Origin: an uncultured Bacilli bacterium
GTDB lineage: Bacteria; Bacillota_I; Bacilli_A; RF39; UBA660
DNA: 9,397 bases
Direction of reading: 5' to 3'
Assembly (NCBI GenBank): GCA_947628635.1
Contig: CANRAX010000048.1
Span: 1-9,397 of the forward strand
Shown here one piece after another: positions 1 to 5,778 of this stretch. The notes beneath the pieces were generated by a model, which searched no databases, was not told the origin of the DNA, and saw only the letters and a list, made by a program, of their open reading frames with translations. Within the stretch, counting starts at the first letter, position 1. Each line of letters opens with the position of its first letter. A program made the translations under genes and the position numbers.

Positions 1-15
1 AAAGGAGGAACCAAA

Positions 16-459
16 ATGAAAATAGCAATTGCCAGTGACCACCGTGGAGTTACTTATAAAGAAGAAATAATTAAGTATTTACAAAGTAAAGATTATACTG
101 TGATTGATTGTAGTAAAACTAATACTCCCACAGATGACTATCCAGATTTTGCCTTTGCGGTTTGTGACAAAGTCATTTCTAAAGAAGCTGATGTCGGTAT
201 ATTAGTATGTCGTACTGGAATAGGAATGTCCATTGCCGCTAATAAAGTAAGAGGTATAAGATGTGCCAAAGTTAATTCAAAAGAAGATGCAATTCTTTGT
301 CGAAATGATAATGGAGCTAATGTAATGACTTTTAATTTTACAGATAATATTGAAGATATAAAATCATATATAGATTGTTTTTTAACAGCCGAAGTTTTAA
401 ACGACGAAAGACATAAAAGACGTGTTGCCAAAATAACAGCTTATGAGGAAACCCACTAA
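16..459 (+). CDS. rpiB: RpiB/LacAB-family sugar-phosphate isomerase with altered active site
   Basis: This 147-residue protein belongs to the RpiB/LacA/LacB family, cytosolic aldose-ketose phosphate isomerases; RpiB interconverts ribose-5-phosphate and ribulose-5-phosphate in the pentose phosphate pathway. Visible family marks are the N-terminal sheet with Asp8-His9, the DYPDFA segment (41-46), the TGIGMSIAANK loop (67-77) after the catalytic-type Cys65, ANVM (101-104) and the C-terminal ERHKRR (131-136). Length is normal for the family. Two usual features differ: the Gly after the catalytic Cys is Arg66, and the ring-opening His of the usual HN(D/E)xNV motif aligns with Asp98. It may therefore prefer another sugar phosphate, as LacAB proteins do, or be impaired. 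The ATG has a strong AAAGGAGG ribosome site at 1-8. The stop overlaps the next start (TAATG), implying translational coupling. Family is certain; the exact substrate is not. Confidence 0.9.
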   Translation: MKIAIASDHRGVTYKEEIIKYLQSKDYTVIDCSKTNTPTDDYPDFAFAVCDKVISKEADVGILVCRTGIGMSIAANKVRGIRCAKVNSKEDAILCRNDNGANVMTFNFTDNIEDIKSYIDCFLTAEVLNDERHKRRVAKITAYEETH

Positions 460-653
460 TGGCCAAGTTTTTTTTATACATAGTAGTAACTATATTAGTT
501 ATTTGGTCCATGGAGTCTGTAAATATTAATCAAATTTTTAAAAAAAATCGTCTTTATCAAGCTCGTGTGTTTTACTTTTTCTTAGGTATTTCATTAATAT
601 ATTTAGTAACAAATTTTTTATTAGATTTATTTACTTCAATAAAATTATTTTAA
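459..653 (+). CDS. DUF1146 (YwzB-family) small membrane protein
   Basis: This 64-residue hydrophobic protein has two predicted membrane helices, about residues 4-18 and 37-60, separated by a basic stretch (QIFKKNRLYQAR). The signature W-x(3)-S early on, a central F-x-K patch and the ending QAR-x-FYFFLGISLIYLVTN-FLLD closely resembles the YwzB/DUF1146 family of Bacilli, as I remember it. Function is unknown; the family usually sits beside the ATP synthase and murA genes, which are not in this window. The ATG overlaps the rpiB stop by one base and there is no clear independent ribosome site, so expression probably depends on translation of rpiB. No clear terminator follows before the next gene. 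Confidence 0.85.
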   Translation: MAKFFLYIVVTILVIWSMESVNINQIFKKNRLYQARVFYFFLGISLIYLVTNFLLDLFTSIKLF

Positions 654-658
654 AAGTA

Positions 659-688
659 GTATAAATCTTTTTTATTTTGTTCAAACTT
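659..688 (+). promoter_or_regulatory. Possible forespore sigma-F/G-type promoter for spoIIQ-like gene
   Basis: GTATA at 659-663, then 15 bases, then GTTCAAACTT at 679-688 partly fits the sigma-F/sigma-G pattern (GYWTA, spacer, GGNRANANTW); the second G and the R do not fit. It would start transcription near 695, just at or before the GAGGTG ribosome site. spoIIQ of B. subtilis is sigma-F controlled, which is why I looked. The match is imperfect and AT-rich DNA gives such matches easily. Confidence 0.3.
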
Positions 689-705
689 ATAATGAGGTGA
701 ATAAA

Positions 706-1338
706 ATGAAAAGAAATAAATTGAAGTCCTTTGTAATTCCAAGTTTTGTTTCCATAGTTGCTATTGTTGCTCTTCTAACAGCGTCATTACTTCCATCAAA
801 ATCATCATTAAAAGAAACAGATGAACCCCATACTTACGTATCTGAATCAGTATTAAGTAATGATACCGCAGTTTTAAAAACAGATACTAAAGTAATTAAT
901 CCTTATATTGATTCATCAGTAACAGTAGGTAAATCATATTATGATTTTCAAGCTTCTGCTGAGCAACAAGAAAATTCTATTATTTTTCATGATGACACTT
1001 ATATGCAAAATTCTGGCGTAGATTTTGTAAGTCAAAATGTCTTTGATGTAGTAGCTATTTTAAATGGTGAAGTAACAAACGTTAAAGAAGATGAAACTTT
1101 AGGAAAAATAGTTGAAATAAAGCACGATAATGATTACATAGCTATATATCAAAGTTTATCAGAAATATCCGTAAAAAAAGGTGATACAATAACACAAGGA
1201 CAAGTACTTGGAAAAAGTGGAACAAACGAATTAGATAAAGAGATTGGTAACCATCTTCACTTTGAATTATACCTAAATGGACAGGCAGTTGACCCAACAC
1301 TTTATTTAAACAAAGAACTTAACACAAAAACTAATTAG
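706..1338 (+). CDS. spoIIQ: SpoIIQ-like degenerate LytM/M23 protein
   Basis: This 210-residue bitopic membrane protein has a basic N-terminus (MKRNKLK), one membrane helix (about 9-29), a low-complexity Ser/Thr/Asp linker and a LytM/M23 domain (about 75-202). It resembles SpoIIQ, which in sporulating Bacilli sits in the forespore membrane and pairs with SpoIIIAH to form the channel and zipper with the mother cell. The segments YDFQASAEQQENSI, IYQSLSEISVKKGD and GNHLHFELYLNG are very SpoIIQ-like. The M23 zinc site is broken: the HxGxD motif reads N102-S-G-V-D106 and the YxHL histidine is Ser150, while H183-x-H185 remains. As in B. subtilis SpoIIQ, it is probably a structural, non-peptidase protein. 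I chose ATG 706 because GAGGTG at 694-699 is its ribosome site; a GTG at 697 lies inside that site. Position just before mbl matches Bacillus. Confidence 0.8.
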   Translation: MKRNKLKSFVIPSFVSIVAIVALLTASLLPSKSSLKETDEPHTYVSESVLSNDTAVLKTDTKVINPYIDSSVTVGKSYYDFQASAEQQENSIIFHDDTYMQNSGVDFVSQNVFDVVAILNGEVTNVKEDETLGKIVEIKHDNDYIAIYQSLSEISVKKGDTITQGQVLGKSGTNELDKEIGNHLHFELYLNGQAVDPTLYLNKELNTKTN

Positions 1339-1358
1339 AGTAGCAATACTCTTTTTTT
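1337..1358 (+). terminator. Compact terminator touching the spoIIQ-like stop
   Basis: AGAGTA (1337-1342), loop GCAA, TACTCT (1347-1352), then a run of seven T. The left arm includes the last two bases of the TAG stop. The GCAA loop is a stabilising GNRA tetraloop. Confidence 0.85.
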
Positions 1359-1407
1359 CATAAATGTTTAAATTTTTCATATATTATATTATAAAAAATT
1401 AAAAATA

Positions 1408-1416
1408 TGGTAAAAT
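1408..1416 (+). promoter_or_regulatory. Extended -10 element upstream of mbl
   Basis: TGGTAAAAT is an extended -10 (TGn plus TAAAAT) 28 bases before the mbl start and upstream of its ribosome site (AAGGAAGTGA, about 1431-1440). No good -35 is seen 16-18 bases upstream, which is common for extended -10 promoters. A terminator lies just before, so a promoter here is expected. Confidence 0.55.
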
Positions 1417-1444
1417 ATTAATGACAGATAAAGGAAGTGACTAA

Positions 1445-2440
1445 ATGATAACAAATGATATAGGAATAGATTTAGGTACCGCTAATGTTTTAATATATAT
1501 CAGGGGTAAAGGTATAGTATTAAACGAACCAAGTATTACTGCTATTGATACTGAAACAAAACGAGTAATAGCTGTTGGAAAAGAAGCTAAGGAGATGTTA
1601 GGACGGACTCCAGGAAAGGTAAAAGCAATTAAACCTATGAAAGATGGAGTCATAGCCGATTTTGAAATTACAGAAATAATGCTTAATTCTTTTATAAAAA
1701 AGATTAAAGCTAAAAAATTATTTTCGCGACCACGTATTTTGATATGTTGTCCAACTAATATTACTCAAGTTGAAAAAAATGCCATCAAAGAAGCAGCTGA
1801 GAGAACAGGAGCTAGAAAAGTATATATTGAAGAGGAACCAAAGGTTGCGGCCATAGGAGCTGGGATGGACATTTCCAAACCAAGTGCTAATATGGTTTTA
1901 GATATCGGCGGAGGTACAACAGATATAGCTATTCTCTCATTAAATGGTATTGTTTCATCAACATCCATAAGAACAGCTGGAAATGCTTTTGATCAAGATA
2001 TTATTAAATACATTAAAGAAAAGTACAAACTTTTAATTGGAGAAAAAACCGCAGAAGAAATTAAAATTAATTTTGCCAATGTTTATAAGCCTAGCAAAAA
2101 AGAAAAACTTGAAATTAGAGGTCGCAATTTAGTTACAGGTTTACCACATACTATTGAAATAACGCAAGAAGAAACAGCACTTGCTTTAAAAGAAAGTGTT
2201 GACAAAATTATTAAGGCTACTACTAACGTCTTTGAACAAACTCCACCCGAATTAGCTGGCGATATTGTTGAAAAAGGTTTGATTTTAACAGGCGGAGGAG
2301 CTTTACTTAATGGTCTAGGAGATATTCTTGAAAAGGAATTAAATGTTCCTGTTTTAATAGCAGAATCTCCGTTGACATGTGTTGCTGAGGGAACTGGAAT
2401 TCTTCTAAATAATATTAAATTACTTGAACAAGATCAATAA
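1445..2440 (+). CDS. mbl: MreB/Mbl rod-shape actin homologue
   Basis: This 331-residue protein is a bacterial actin that forms membrane-bound filaments steering lateral wall synthesis with MreC, MreD, RodA and PBPs. The actin ATPase motifs are complete: phosphate-1 loop DIGIDLGTAN (5-14), connect-1 around ADFE (71-74), the MreB-type EEEPKVAAIGAG (129-140), phosphate-2 LDIGGGTTDIA (152-162) and the adenosine motif LTGGGALLNGLG (281-292). Length is standard for MreB/Mbl. No mreC or mreD follows, and the gene sits right after a spoIIQ-like gene, as Bacillus mbl nearly does (there with spoIIID between). That favours Mbl over the divisome-cluster MreB, though the paralogues are hard to tell apart by sequence alone. 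It appears to be a single-gene unit bounded by its own promoter and terminator. Confidence 0.93.
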   Translation: MITNDIGIDLGTANVLIYIRGKGIVLNEPSITAIDTETKRVIAVGKEAKEMLGRTPGKVKAIKPMKDGVIADFEITEIMLNSFIKKIKAKKLFSRPRILICCPTNITQVEKNAIKEAAERTGARKVYIEEEPKVAAIGAGMDISKPSANMVLDIGGGTTDIAILSLNGIVSSTSIRTAGNAFDQDIIKYIKEKYKLLIGEKTAEEIKINFANVYKPSKKEKLEIRGRNLVTGLPHTIEITQEETALALKESVDKIIKATTNVFEQTPPELAGDIVEKGLILTGGGALLNGLGDILEKELNVPVLIAESPLTCVAEGTGILLNNIKLLEQDQ

Positions 2441-2448
2441 AAAAGAAG

Positions 2449-2478
2449 ACCAATATGGTACTAGTTATATTGGTTTTT
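2449..2478 (+). terminator. Terminator after mbl
   Basis: ACCAATAT (2449-2456) pairs perfectly with ATATTGGT (2467-2474) around a 10-base loop, followed by a T run to 2478. It starts 8 bases after the mbl stop. Confidence 0.85.
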
Positions 2479-2543
2479 GCGTTATAGAAACAAACTGTTT
2501 CCTAATTAAAACTATTTTTCTTATTTTCTTTCTAAATACATTT

Positions 2544-2552
2544 TGCTATAAT
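2544..2552 (+). promoter_or_regulatory. Extended -10 promoter of tagO-like gene
   Basis: TGCTATAAT combines a TGn extension with a perfect TATAAT. It ends 23 bases before the ATG and precedes the ribosome site AAAGAAGTGA (2561-2570). A convincing -35 is absent; the region at 2524-2529 is TTTCTT. Confidence 0.65.
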
Positions 2553-2575
2553 ATTCTTAGAAAGAAGTGAAGTAA

Positions 2576-3664
2576 ATGAAACTCCAATTACTTGATGCTA
2601 GTAAGATAGTTCTGGTAACATTTGTATTTTCGGCCTCAATTATGTTTCTTATGCGTAAAGTTGCTGTGCATATTGGTGCCATGGATATCCCAAGCAATAA
2701 AGAAGGACACCGTCATATTCATAAAAAGGCCACTGCAAAATTAGGTGGAGTTGGAATATTTCTTTCTTTTTTACTTGGTTATATGTTATTTGGAGAAAAT
2801 AGTATCCGAATGAATTCCATCTTAATTGCCAGTTTTATTATTATTTTAACGGGCATAGTTGATGATATAAAACCCATAAGGGCTTATCAAAAAATGTTAG
2901 GCCATTTAATTGCCGCTTGTGTAATAGTATTTTATGGCGGAATTCTTTTAGAAGAAATTACAGCCTTTGGTTATGTCATAAATTTTAAATCTTTTGCATA
3001 TCCAATTACTATTTTATTTTTATTAGCGTGTACCAATATAATTAATTTAATAGACGGTCTAGATGGCTTAAGCAGTGGAATATGCAGTATCTTCTTTGCA
3101 ACTATTGCTATAATAGGATTTTATCAAGGAAGAGCGGGAAGTCTTGTTATGATTTTAACACTTATTATGCTTGGTTCAACTTTAGGCTTTTTACTTCATA
3201 ATTTTTATCCAGCAAAAATATTTTTAGGTGACTGTTCTACTTTCTTAGGTTTTATAATCGGTATAATTACTTTACTAGAATTTAAAGGGCCTGCTCTTAT
3301 ATCATTCTTTGTTCCAGTAACAATTTTAGGAATACCAATACTAGATACACTATTTGCTATAATTAGAAGACTTTTAAAAGGTCAATCTCCATTTCAAGCA
3401 GATAGACAGCATTTACATCATCAATTATTAGGAATGAATTTTTCTCAAAGAACAACAGTCTTAATTATATATTTTATAAATATTCTATTTGCAATGGCTT
3501 CAATCTTTTTCACTTTAATTAATCCAACTATTGGTCTTATTATTTATTTAGTACTTTTTGTTTTAGTTCTATGGTTTGTCTTTCACACAACCATTATTTC
3601 AGACAAAAGTCCCAAAATGGTTAAGAAAATAGAAACATTAATTAAAAATAAGAGAGCACCTTAA
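2576..3664 (+). CDS. tagO: TagO/WecA-type undecaprenyl-phosphate GlcNAc-1-phosphate transferase
   Basis: This 362-residue polytopic membrane enzyme is of the MraY/WecA/TagO family. TagO transfers GlcNAc-1-phosphate from UDP-GlcNAc to undecaprenyl phosphate on the inner face of the membrane, the first step of wall teichoic acid and related glycopolymers. About ten to eleven hydrophobic segments are visible. Catalytic motifs are in order: GIVDD (93-97, the Mg-binding Asp pair), NLIDGLDGL (157-165), PAKIFLGD (212-219) and the C-terminal cytosolic loop with IPILDT (253-258) and the His-rich RQHLHHQLL (277-285), typical of WecA/TagO rather than MraY. The usual GDsGS after PAKIF reads GDCST, a mild deviation. 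It is a single gene with its own promoter, next to the envelope genes mbl and spoIIQ. No teichoic acid polymerase is in view, so the final polymer cannot be stated. Confidence 0.88.
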   Translation: MKLQLLDASKIVLVTFVFSASIMFLMRKVAVHIGAMDIPSNKEGHRHIHKKATAKLGGVGIFLSFLLGYMLFGENSIRMNSILIASFIIILTGIVDDIKPIRAYQKMLGHLIAACVIVFYGGILLEEITAFGYVINFKSFAYPITILFLLACTNIINLIDGLDGLSSGICSIFFATIAIIGFYQGRAGSLVMILTLIMLGSTLGFLLHNFYPAKIFLGDCSTFLGFIIGIITLLEFKGPALISFFVPVTILGIPILDTLFAIIRRLLKGQSPFQADRQHLHHQLLGMNFSQRTTVLIIYFINILFAMASIFFTLINPTIGLIIYLVLFVLVLWFVFHTTIISDKSPKMVKKIETLIKNKRAP

Positions 3665-3687
3665 AAAGTGTTTTTTCTTTGAAAAAA
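3656..3687 (+). terminator. Weak hairpin between tagO and the LytTR gene
   Basis: CACCTT (3657-3662) pairs with AAAGTG (3665-3670) with one C-A mismatch and is followed by six T. Those T then pair with GAAAAAA (3681-3687). It overlaps the tagO stop. It may be a leaky terminator; no promoter is evident before the next gene, so read-through from tagO is plausible. Confidence 0.3.
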
Positions 3688-3705
3688 GAATAAGAGGAGG
3701 ATAAT

Positions 3706-4437
3706 ATGATAAATTTTATAATTTGTGAAGAGGATACGCCATTTGTCACAATCTATAAAAAAGTAATTGATAAAATTATGATGAACTATGATATAGAGTA
3801 TGATTATCATATTTTTAAAGGATATAATGCTAAGTGGAAAGAGTTTACATCTAAAGAAACAGGTTTTAAAGTTTTTATTATGGCTGTTAAAACTAACGAA
3901 GGTTCAGGCTTAGATGCTGCTAGATTTATAAGAGAGAGTCTAGATGATTGGCAATCTATGATAATAATGATTTCAGCATATCTAGATTATAAATATGAAG
4001 CACTTAGTAAAAGATTAATGTTAATTGATTTTATAAGTAAATTTGATAATATTGAATGTCGTCTAGGTGAAGCTATAAAAATATCGTTAAAAAATTATGA
4101 TAAAAGACCTAAAACTTTAAAATTCACTTATAAGAAAACTTTATATAATATTGAGTTTAGTAAAATTTTATATATTGAAAAAGAACAAGATAATAAAAGA
4201 TGTATTTGTAAAACAATTGAAGGTAACTATTATATTTCTGGTAATTTATCAACAGTCAAGAAAATGCTTGACCATAGATTTTTACAAATATGTAGAAGTA
4301 TTATCATTAATGGAGAACAAATACAATCTTTTAATATTAAAAGCAATATTATAACTTTTAAAAATAAAGAAGAATTAAATGCCATTTCTAGGAATAAGAA
4401 AAAAGACATTATAAAATATATCAGAGGTATGCATTAA
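3706..4437 (+). CDS. LytTR-type regulator with pseudo-receiver domain
   Basis: This 243-residue cytosolic DNA-binding regulator has the AgrA/ComE-like two-domain form. Residues 1-125 resemble a receiver: acidic cluster E8-E9-D10, the helix motif GSGLDAARFIRES (66-78), switch Ser90 in MISAY, and the conserved Lys112. The phospho-acceptor position, at the end of strand 3, reads F-I-M-A60-V, so the expected Asp is Ala. Residues 135-240 form a LytTR domain (LKFTYKKTLYNIEF..ILYIEKE.., IEGNYYISGNLSTV, FLQICRSIIIN). LytTR proteins bind tandem direct repeats and usually control quorum sensing, bacteriocin or wall genes. No histidine kinase is adjacent. Activity is probably phosphorylation-independent. 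Ribosome site AGGAGG at 3695-3700 fixes ATG 3706. Targets cannot be read from this window. Confidence 0.85.
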   Translation: MINFIICEEDTPFVTIYKKVIDKIMMNYDIEYDYHIFKGYNAKWKEFTSKETGFKVFIMAVKTNEGSGLDAARFIRESLDDWQSMIIMISAYLDYKYEALSKRLMLIDFISKFDNIECRLGEAIKISLKNYDKRPKTLKFTYKKTLYNIEFSKILYIEKEQDNKRCICKTIEGNYYISGNLSTVKKMLDHRFLQICRSIIINGEQIQSFNIKSNIITFKNKEELNAISRNKKKDIIKYIRGMH

Positions 4438-4463
4438 TTATAATCTTTTTAATTAATAAAAAT

Positions 4464-4524
4464 AAGTAGTCAGTTAATATAATTCTATTTTAAAATAGAT
4501 ATCTAACTTGACTACTTTTATTTT
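4464..4524 (+). terminator. Two-tier terminator after the LytTR gene
   Basis: AAGTAGTCAGTTA (4464-4476) pairs with TAACTTGACTACTT (4504-4517) with a single bulged base. Inside the loop a 16-base perfect palindrome (4484-4499) forms a second helix. A T-rich run follows (4516-4524). The A-rich left flank could also serve terminators on the other strand. Confidence 0.75.
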
Positions 4525-4738
4525 GCAAGAAAGCTCCTTACTTGTTTAATCAATCACTTAATTAATAAAGGTAGTAAAATTATTATATAAGCAAATTATT
4601 TAAACATCCGATGCATGATAGTCATTTAAACTATTAATTTAATATATTTATTTTGAAACCACCTTGCATTATCATTATAAGTAATAAATATAAAAAAGAA
4701 TAAAAATTCTAAAAGTGGTTAATTTTTAAAACAAATTA

Positions 4739-4747
4739 TGCTAAAAT
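4739..4747 (+). promoter_or_regulatory. Candidate extended -10 promoter for the cold-shock gene
   Basis: TGCTAAAAT is an extended -10 element about 140 bases before the cold-shock start, giving a leader of roughly 130 bases. The -35 region is weak. A similar TTTGCTAAAAT at about 4827-4837 is an alternative, giving a leader near 45 bases. Confidence 0.35.
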
Positions 4748-4764
4748 TGTCGAAAAAAATCGAA
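4748..4764 (+). promoter_or_regulatory. Tandem Spo0A-box-like sequence
   Basis: A perfect 0A box TGTCGAA (4748-4754) is followed three bases later by AATCGAA (4758-4764), a 5 of 7 match. The 10-base period equals that of tandem 0A boxes bound by a Spo0A dimer, as at the B. subtilis abrB promoter. It abuts the candidate -10 on the downstream side, a repressor position. One perfect box is expected by chance in a window this size, so the tandem spacing is the only real support. Confidence 0.3.
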
Positions 4765-4840
4765 AAATTACCATTAAAGAACAAAATATATACTATTTAA
4801 GGAAAAAAATAAAAAAATTAAAAGCATTTGCTAAAATAAA

Positions 4841-4870
4841 TTTACCAAGAGCAAAGAATTATTTGGTAGA
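4841..4870 (+). promoter_or_regulatory. Leader hairpin just before the cold-shock ribosome site
   Basis: TTTACCAAG (4841-4849) pairs with TTTGGTAGA (4862-4870) over nine positions, two of them G-U, around a 12-base loop. It ends three bases before TGAGGTG (4874-4880). It could modulate ribosome access with temperature, as leaders of cold-shock genes often do; this is inference. Confidence 0.35.
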
Positions 4871-4887
4871 ATGTGAGGTGTTGGCTA

Positions 4888-5109
4888 GTGATAATCGGAC
4901 GCGTGAAATGGTTTAATAATGATAAAGGTTATGGATTTATTGATTTTAAAGAAAATGAAGATATATTTGTACACTATTCAGCCATAGAATTAGATGGTTA
5001 TAAAACATTATCTGAAGGACAACTTGTAGAATTTAAACTTATAGAAACAAGTAAGGGATATCAAGCTGTAAATGTAAGATTGGTTAAAGAAACTGCTACG
5101 GTAAAATAG
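4888..5109 (+). CDS. Cold-shock domain protein (CspA family)
   Basis: This 73-residue single-domain cold-shock protein is an OB-fold RNA/ssDNA chaperone that melts RNA structure. It shows the canonical start GRVKWFN (4-10), RNP1 KGYGFI (13-18) and RNP2-like DIFVHYSAI (26-34), then the G-x-V-x-F strand (SEGQLVEFKL) and the final strand KGYQAVNVRLV. I chose the GTG at 4888 because TGAGGTG (4874-4880) lies seven bases upstream and the resulting MIIGRVKWF fits the family; an upstream in-frame GTG at 4873 falls on the ribosome site. It precedes hpf and secA, an arrangement seen in some Bacilli. The GTG start and the leader hairpin suggest translational control. The C-terminal KETATVK is slightly longer than usual. 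Confidence 0.93.
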   Translation: MIIGRVKWFNNDKGYGFIDFKENEDIFVHYSAIELDGYKTLSEGQLVEFKLIETSKGYQAVNVRLVKETATVK

Positions 5110-5120
5110 TAGTTTTTTTT
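5095..5120 (+). terminator. Small terminator overlapping the cold-shock gene end
   Basis: GCTAC (5095-5099) pairs with GTAGT (5109-5113), including one G-U, around a 9-base loop, followed by eight T (5113-5120). The right arm includes the last base of the TAG stop. The stem is short, so it may be leaky into hpf. Confidence 0.5.
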
Positions 5121-5129
5121 GCATAATCA

Positions 5130-5138
5130 TGTTATAAT
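5130..5138 (+). promoter_or_regulatory. Extended -10 promoter of hpf
   Basis: TGTTATAAT joins a TGn extension to a perfect TATAAT, 23 bases before the hpf ATG and upstream of a strong AAAGGAGGTGG ribosome site (5147-5157). No clear -35, nor a sigma-B-type GTTT/GGGTAT pair, is seen at normal spacing. Confidence 0.65.
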
Positions 5139-5161
5139 GAAATTACAAAGGAGGTGGTTTT

Positions 5162-5698
5162 ATGGATATCATTATTCATGGTGATAAATTAAAAATAACT
5201 TCTTCTATGAATGATTATATTAAAGAAAAGCTAGGAAAATTAGATAAGTACCTAGAAGATAGCACTTCAGTACGTGCCAATGTCATAGTAAAAGTTAAAA
5301 ATCATGAACAACGAGTTGAAATAACCATACCACTAAAAACATTTATTTTAAGAACTGAAGAAACTAAAAAGGATTTTTATGCTGCGGTCGATGTTGCAAT
5401 TGATAAATTAGAACGTCAAATAAGAAAAAACAAGACGCGTTTAATGTCAATGTCGAAACAAACTAAAACAAGTTATGATTTTAACATTTCAACAATTGAA
5501 GATGATGAAGAAAAACAAACAAGTAAAATCATTAAAAGAAAAAATGTTGAAGTTAAACCAATGAATGAAGAAGAAGCTATTCTTCAAATGGAACTACTTG
5601 GCCATCAATTTTATATGTTTAAAGATAGTGAAACTAATAAGCATTCAGTTGTTTATAAAAGAAATGATGGAAACTATGGAATAATTGAAGCTGAATAA
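5162..5698 (+). CDS. hpf: Long-form ribosome hibernation promoting factor
   Basis: This 178-residue protein is a long HPF (YvyD family). Such proteins dimerise 70S ribosomes into inactive 100S particles in stationary phase or stress. The N-terminal domain (1-100) has the ribosome-binding fold: MDIIIHGDKLKITSSMNDYI, KLDKY (26-30), then the strand pair and TKKDFYAAVDVAIDKLERQI (68-87) with a basic tail RKNKTR. A charged linker (about 101-122) leads to the C-terminal dimerisation domain (123-176), KNVEVKPMNEEEAILQMELL, FYMFKDSET and VVYKRNDGNYGIIE, which matches the family's closing pattern. Length and linker are normal. Its own extended -10 promoter and a strong terminator make it a separate unit directly upstream of secA, the usual neighbour in Bacilli. 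Confidence 0.95.
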   Translation: MDIIIHGDKLKITSSMNDYIKEKLGKLDKYLEDSTSVRANVIVKVKNHEQRVEITIPLKTFILRTEETKKDFYAAVDVAIDKLERQIRKNKTRLMSMSKQTKTSYDFNISTIEDDEEKQTSKIIKRKNVEVKPMNEEEAILQMELLGHQFYMFKDSETNKHSVVYKRNDGNYGIIEAE

Positions 5699-5713
5699 TT
5701 TTTATTAAATTTT

Positions 5714-5746
5714 ATGAGGATAATCTTTCATTATCCTTATTTTTTT
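5714..5746 (+). terminator. Strong terminator between hpf and secA
   Basis: AGGATAAT (5717-5724) and ATTATCCT (5730-5737) form a perfect 8-bp stem with a 5-base loop, extendable to 11 bp with one G-U (5714-5740), followed by a T run to 5746. Confidence 0.9.
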
Positions 5747-5754
5747 GATAAAAT
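5746..5754 (+). promoter_or_regulatory. Extended -10 element of secA, fused to the hpf terminator
   Basis: TGATAAAAT (TGn plus TAAAAT) begins on the last T of the hpf terminator tract and ends 24 bases before the secA ATG; the ribosome site AAGGGAGA follows at 5763-5770. Any -35 would lie inside the terminator stem. Confidence 0.5.
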
Positions 5755-5778
5755 AATGTGTTAAGGGAGACGATATAA

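Larger units (their letters stand above)
4438..4887. other. 450-base non-coding region before the cold-shock gene
   Basis: The stretch is extremely AT-rich and has no credible ORF on either strand. It holds the terminator at 4464-4524, a 9-base direct repeat CATTTAAAC-like pair near 4600-4630, a weak inverted AACCAC/GTGGTT pair (about 4658 and 4715), an AT hairpin AGAAT-AAAA-ATTCT near 4697-4710, a possible promoter with tandem Spo0A-like boxes (4739-4764) and a hairpin at 4841-4870. Long leaders are common for cold-shock genes. A small RNA here is possible but nothing shows it directly. Confidence 0.6.

Noticed and set aside
138..431. Minus-strand ORF of 97 codons inside rpiB
   Set aside because: It is antisense to a clearly conserved gene and has no family resemblance or ribosome site; the same applies to minus-strand ORFs inside mbl and secA and the plus-strand ORF at 4151-4354 inside the LytTR gene.
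688..693. Perfect TATAAT just before the spoIIQ-like gene
   Set aside because: As a -10 it would start transcription near 700, after the GAGGTG ribosome site (694-699), leaving no usable ribosome site; no -35 fits.
4470..4478. TCAGTTAAT matches the LytTR half-site pattern
   Set aside because: There is no second half-site at the required spacing, and it lies inside a terminator stem.
4867..4872. TAGAAT as a -10 for the cold-shock gene
   Set aside because: The start would fall inside the ribosome site at 4874-4880; the hexamer is better explained as part of the leader hairpin arm.
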